Assembly (NCBI GenBank): GCA_023391015.1 | Contig: JAEWBT010000047.1 | Coordinates: 62,001-126,000, forward strand | Direction: 5' to 3' | DNA from: Bacteroidota bacterium | GTDB taxonomy: Bacteria; Bacteroidota; Bacteroidia; Chitinophagales; Chitinophagaceae | Length of the DNA: 64,000 nucleotides | Part shown: piece after piece, positions 62,755 through 64,000 of the stretch | Position numbering within the stretch: the stretch's first letter is position 1 | How the letters are laid out: each line of letters opens with the position of its first letter | Program-made: the position numbers and the translations under genes | Notes under the pieces: generated by a model | Database searches by the model: none | Told to the model about the DNA's origin: nothing | The model's input: only the letters and a program-made list of their open reading frames with translations

Positions 62755-62905
62755 CAAATTCAGAACTCAAAAAACAAGGTCCAAAAGTCAAATTCCGGAA
62801 ATCAAATTCAGGAAATCAAAGTTCAAAAGTCATAAACCAGACTCCGGAATCCAAAGGGTTTTCTTTAGTTATCATGAAACATAAAACATAAAACATGAAA
62901 CATAT
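62755..62905. repeat. AT-rich degenerate tandem repeats before the symporter gene
   Basis: The stretch 62755-62840 contains variants of CAAAAGTCAAATTC/CAAATTCAGGAAATCAAAG, probably one unit repeated about five times. It is followed by ATGAAACATAAAACAT (62873-62903), related to the block at 59370. No ORF is convincing here. It may hold the symporter promoter region. Confidence 0.5.
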
Positions 62906-63565
62906 CTAATACCCAATACTAATGCCGGTGCGCAGCACCAGATTTCCGGGATACGGGTTGAAACGGTCGGTGCTTTTGCCCAGTACGTTGTAGTACGCAC
63001 CAATCAGGATCGAGCTGCGGTCGGAGATGCGCTGGCGCAGGCCGCCGCCCAGGAGCAGGGAAGAAACGTTTTCGGTGGCGCGGCGGGTGATTACGTTTCC
63101 GCTACCGGAGGGGTCGTTATCGAGAAAGTTGTAGGAAAGCACGTTGTAAGCATATTCGCCGCCCAGAAAAACGTTTTCAAAAATGCCAACGCGCGCCCAC
63201 AGGTTGGGATACACCCAATGGTAACGGGCGGGTGAACTTTGGCCGGTCTGCGGATTGTAAAGGCCTTTGCTGATGCTTTGATAGGTATAGCCCACGCCAA
63301 TCCCCGCCATAAAAGCATCGGTAAAACGGTAGCCAACGGTGGGCGACGCGCCAATCAGAAACGAATTGCCGCCATAGTAACTGTTGCCACCAAAACCCAG
63401 CGAGATGCCACCACCATATACCATCCGGTCGGGGTCGAAGCCAGAGCGTTCCGCATTGGCACGTGTGCGGTTCACGGGCTTTCCGGAAGAAGTATAGACA
63501 TCCTGCGCCAGCAGGGCTGTGCCGGAAAAAAGAAACCAGGAAAGGAAAAGAAAACGAAAAAGCAT
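62906..63565 (-). CDS. Outer-membrane beta-barrel-like secreted protein (219 aa)
   Basis: ATG at 63565 gives signal peptide MLFRFLFLSWFLFSGTALLAQ. The mature part is Gly/Tyr/Ser-rich with amphipathic strands (MVYGGGISLGFGGNSYYGGNSFLIGASPTVGYRF, AGIGVGYTYQSIS, ARVGIFENVFLGGEYAYNVLSYN, LLLGGGLRQRISDRSSILIGAYYNVLG), as in Bacteroidota outer-membrane barrels. The function is unknown. The earlier start at 63613 would spoil the signal peptide. Confidence 0.85.
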   Translation of the reverse strand: MLFRFLFLSWFLFSGTALLAQDVYTSSGKPVNRTRANAERSGFDPDRMVYGGGISLGFGGNSYYGGNSFLIGASPTVGYRFTDAFMAGIGVGYTYQSISKGLYNPQTGQSSPARYHWVYPNLWARVGIFENVFLGGEYAYNVLSYNFLDNDPSGSGNVITRRATENVSSLLLGGGLRQRISDRSSILIGAYYNVLGKSTDRFNPYPGNLVLRTGISIGY

Positions 63566-63714
63566 AGTCGTGAGAAAGGAAAACAGATTTCGGGTGGGAC
63601 AAAAATAACGCAACCGGCGCGAGGGGCAGGGAAGGGCGCTGATTTCCGGAAAACAGAAAAGCCGCTTTCCGGAAAAGAAAGCGGCCTTTAAGGCAGTTGT
63701 TTGCTACAAATGAT

Positions 63715-63978
63715 TTAGACGGTAGTGCGTCCGGCGGTTGCCTTCCGGTAAATCCAAAGCACGATTACCGCGCCCAGGATGGCCAGCAGGAAAGACCCAA
63801 TGCTGAAGCTGTTTACGTCGCCCAGGTTGAGCAGGGTGCCAATCCAACCGCCGACAATCCCGCCGACAATGCCAATGATGATGGTGATGATCCAGCCGCC
63901 CGGGTCTTTGCCGGGGTGAATAGCTTTTGCGATGGCTCCGGCAATAAGGCCGAAGATGATCCAGGATAAGATGCCCAT
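63715..63978 (-). CDS. GlsB/YeaQ/YmgE family small membrane protein
   Basis: An 87-aa protein with three hydrophobic segments: GILSWIIFGLIAGAIAKAIHPG, GGWIITIIIGIVGGIVGGWIGTLLN and SIGSFLLAILGAVIVLWIYRKATAG. This is the transglycosylase-associated/GlsB stress-response membrane protein pattern. The likely place is the inner membrane; expression is usually linked to general or envelope stress. The terminal RKATAGRT is typical. Confidence 0.95.
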   Translation of the reverse strand: MGILSWIIFGLIAGAIAKAIHPGKDPGGWIITIIIGIVGGIVGGWIGTLLNLGDVNSFSIGSFLLAILGAVIVLWIYRKATAGRTTV

Positions 63979-64000
63979 GAGTAGAGAGTTTTGAGGTGAT

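Overview
The window comes from a member of the Bacteroidota. Evidence for this is a type IX secretion (T9SS) C-terminal sorting domain, SusC-style carboxypeptidase-regulatory repeats, the near absence of Shine-Dalgarno sites and a TAnnTTTG-type -7 box. The GC content is moderate and the genus cannot be named. About the first 46.7 kb is the right-hand part of an integrated siphovirus-like prophage; its left end lies outside the window. It ends at a tRNA-His (46738-46812, minus). The remaining 17 kb is ordinary host chromosome.

Prophage layout, left to right. (1) 1-11.1 kb, early genes: a RecB-type nuclease, a DEAD/DEAH helicase, a replication initiator with iterons inside its gene (a lambda-like origin), a DUF5131 (Gp37/Gp68) protein, an RHH regulator facing an 11-bp-phased operator array, a frameshifted N6-adenine methyltransferase/DUF4942 gene, a stub of a C5-cytosine methyltransferase and a VRR-NUC nuclease. 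Two structured RNA candidates lie at 438-661. (2) 11.1-11.9 kb: an AT-rich gene on the opposite strand with a HEPN-like R-x4-H motif, probably cargo. (3) 12.0-16.2 kb: two ParB-like proteins, a cupin and two PAPS-reductase-like PP-loop proteins. The second reductase and its ParB partner overlap and look like an IbrA/IbrB pair. (4) 16.2-35.1 kb: terminase small and large subunits, portal, scaffold, decoration, capsid, connector, tail tube, tape measure, baseplate and tail-fibre genes. (5) 35.1-37.4 kb: holin, endolysin (GH108) and spanin-like lysis genes. (6) 37.7-44.4 kb: AT-rich cargo made of a three-gene operon containing a PD-(D/E)XK nuclease (candidate defence system), then a 1139-aa secreted RCC1-repeat protein with a T9SS tail. 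(7) 44.7-46.6 kb: small genes and the tyrosine integrase, next to the tRNA.

The host side carries, in order, a truncated RecB/AddB-like nuclease, a DUF4197 protein, an ABC exporter, a Crp/Fnr regulator, an RluA-type pseudouridine synthase, ybeY, a FeoA-domain protein, nadD, hpt, a glucosaminidase/LysM protein, an O-methyltransferase, outer-membrane proteins, a LOG-family protein, a Na+/solute symporter and a GlsB/YeaQ-type protein.

The most striking global signal is the octamer palindrome TTCCGGAA. I counted 39 exact copies in the 16.8 kb of host DNA, about one per 430 bp where chance predicts about one per 65 kb, so it behaves like the cyanobacterial HIP1 repeat. The prophage backbone also carries it (about 40 copies in 37 kb). 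The cargo block from 37.3 to 44.9 kb has none, which marks that block as recently acquired.
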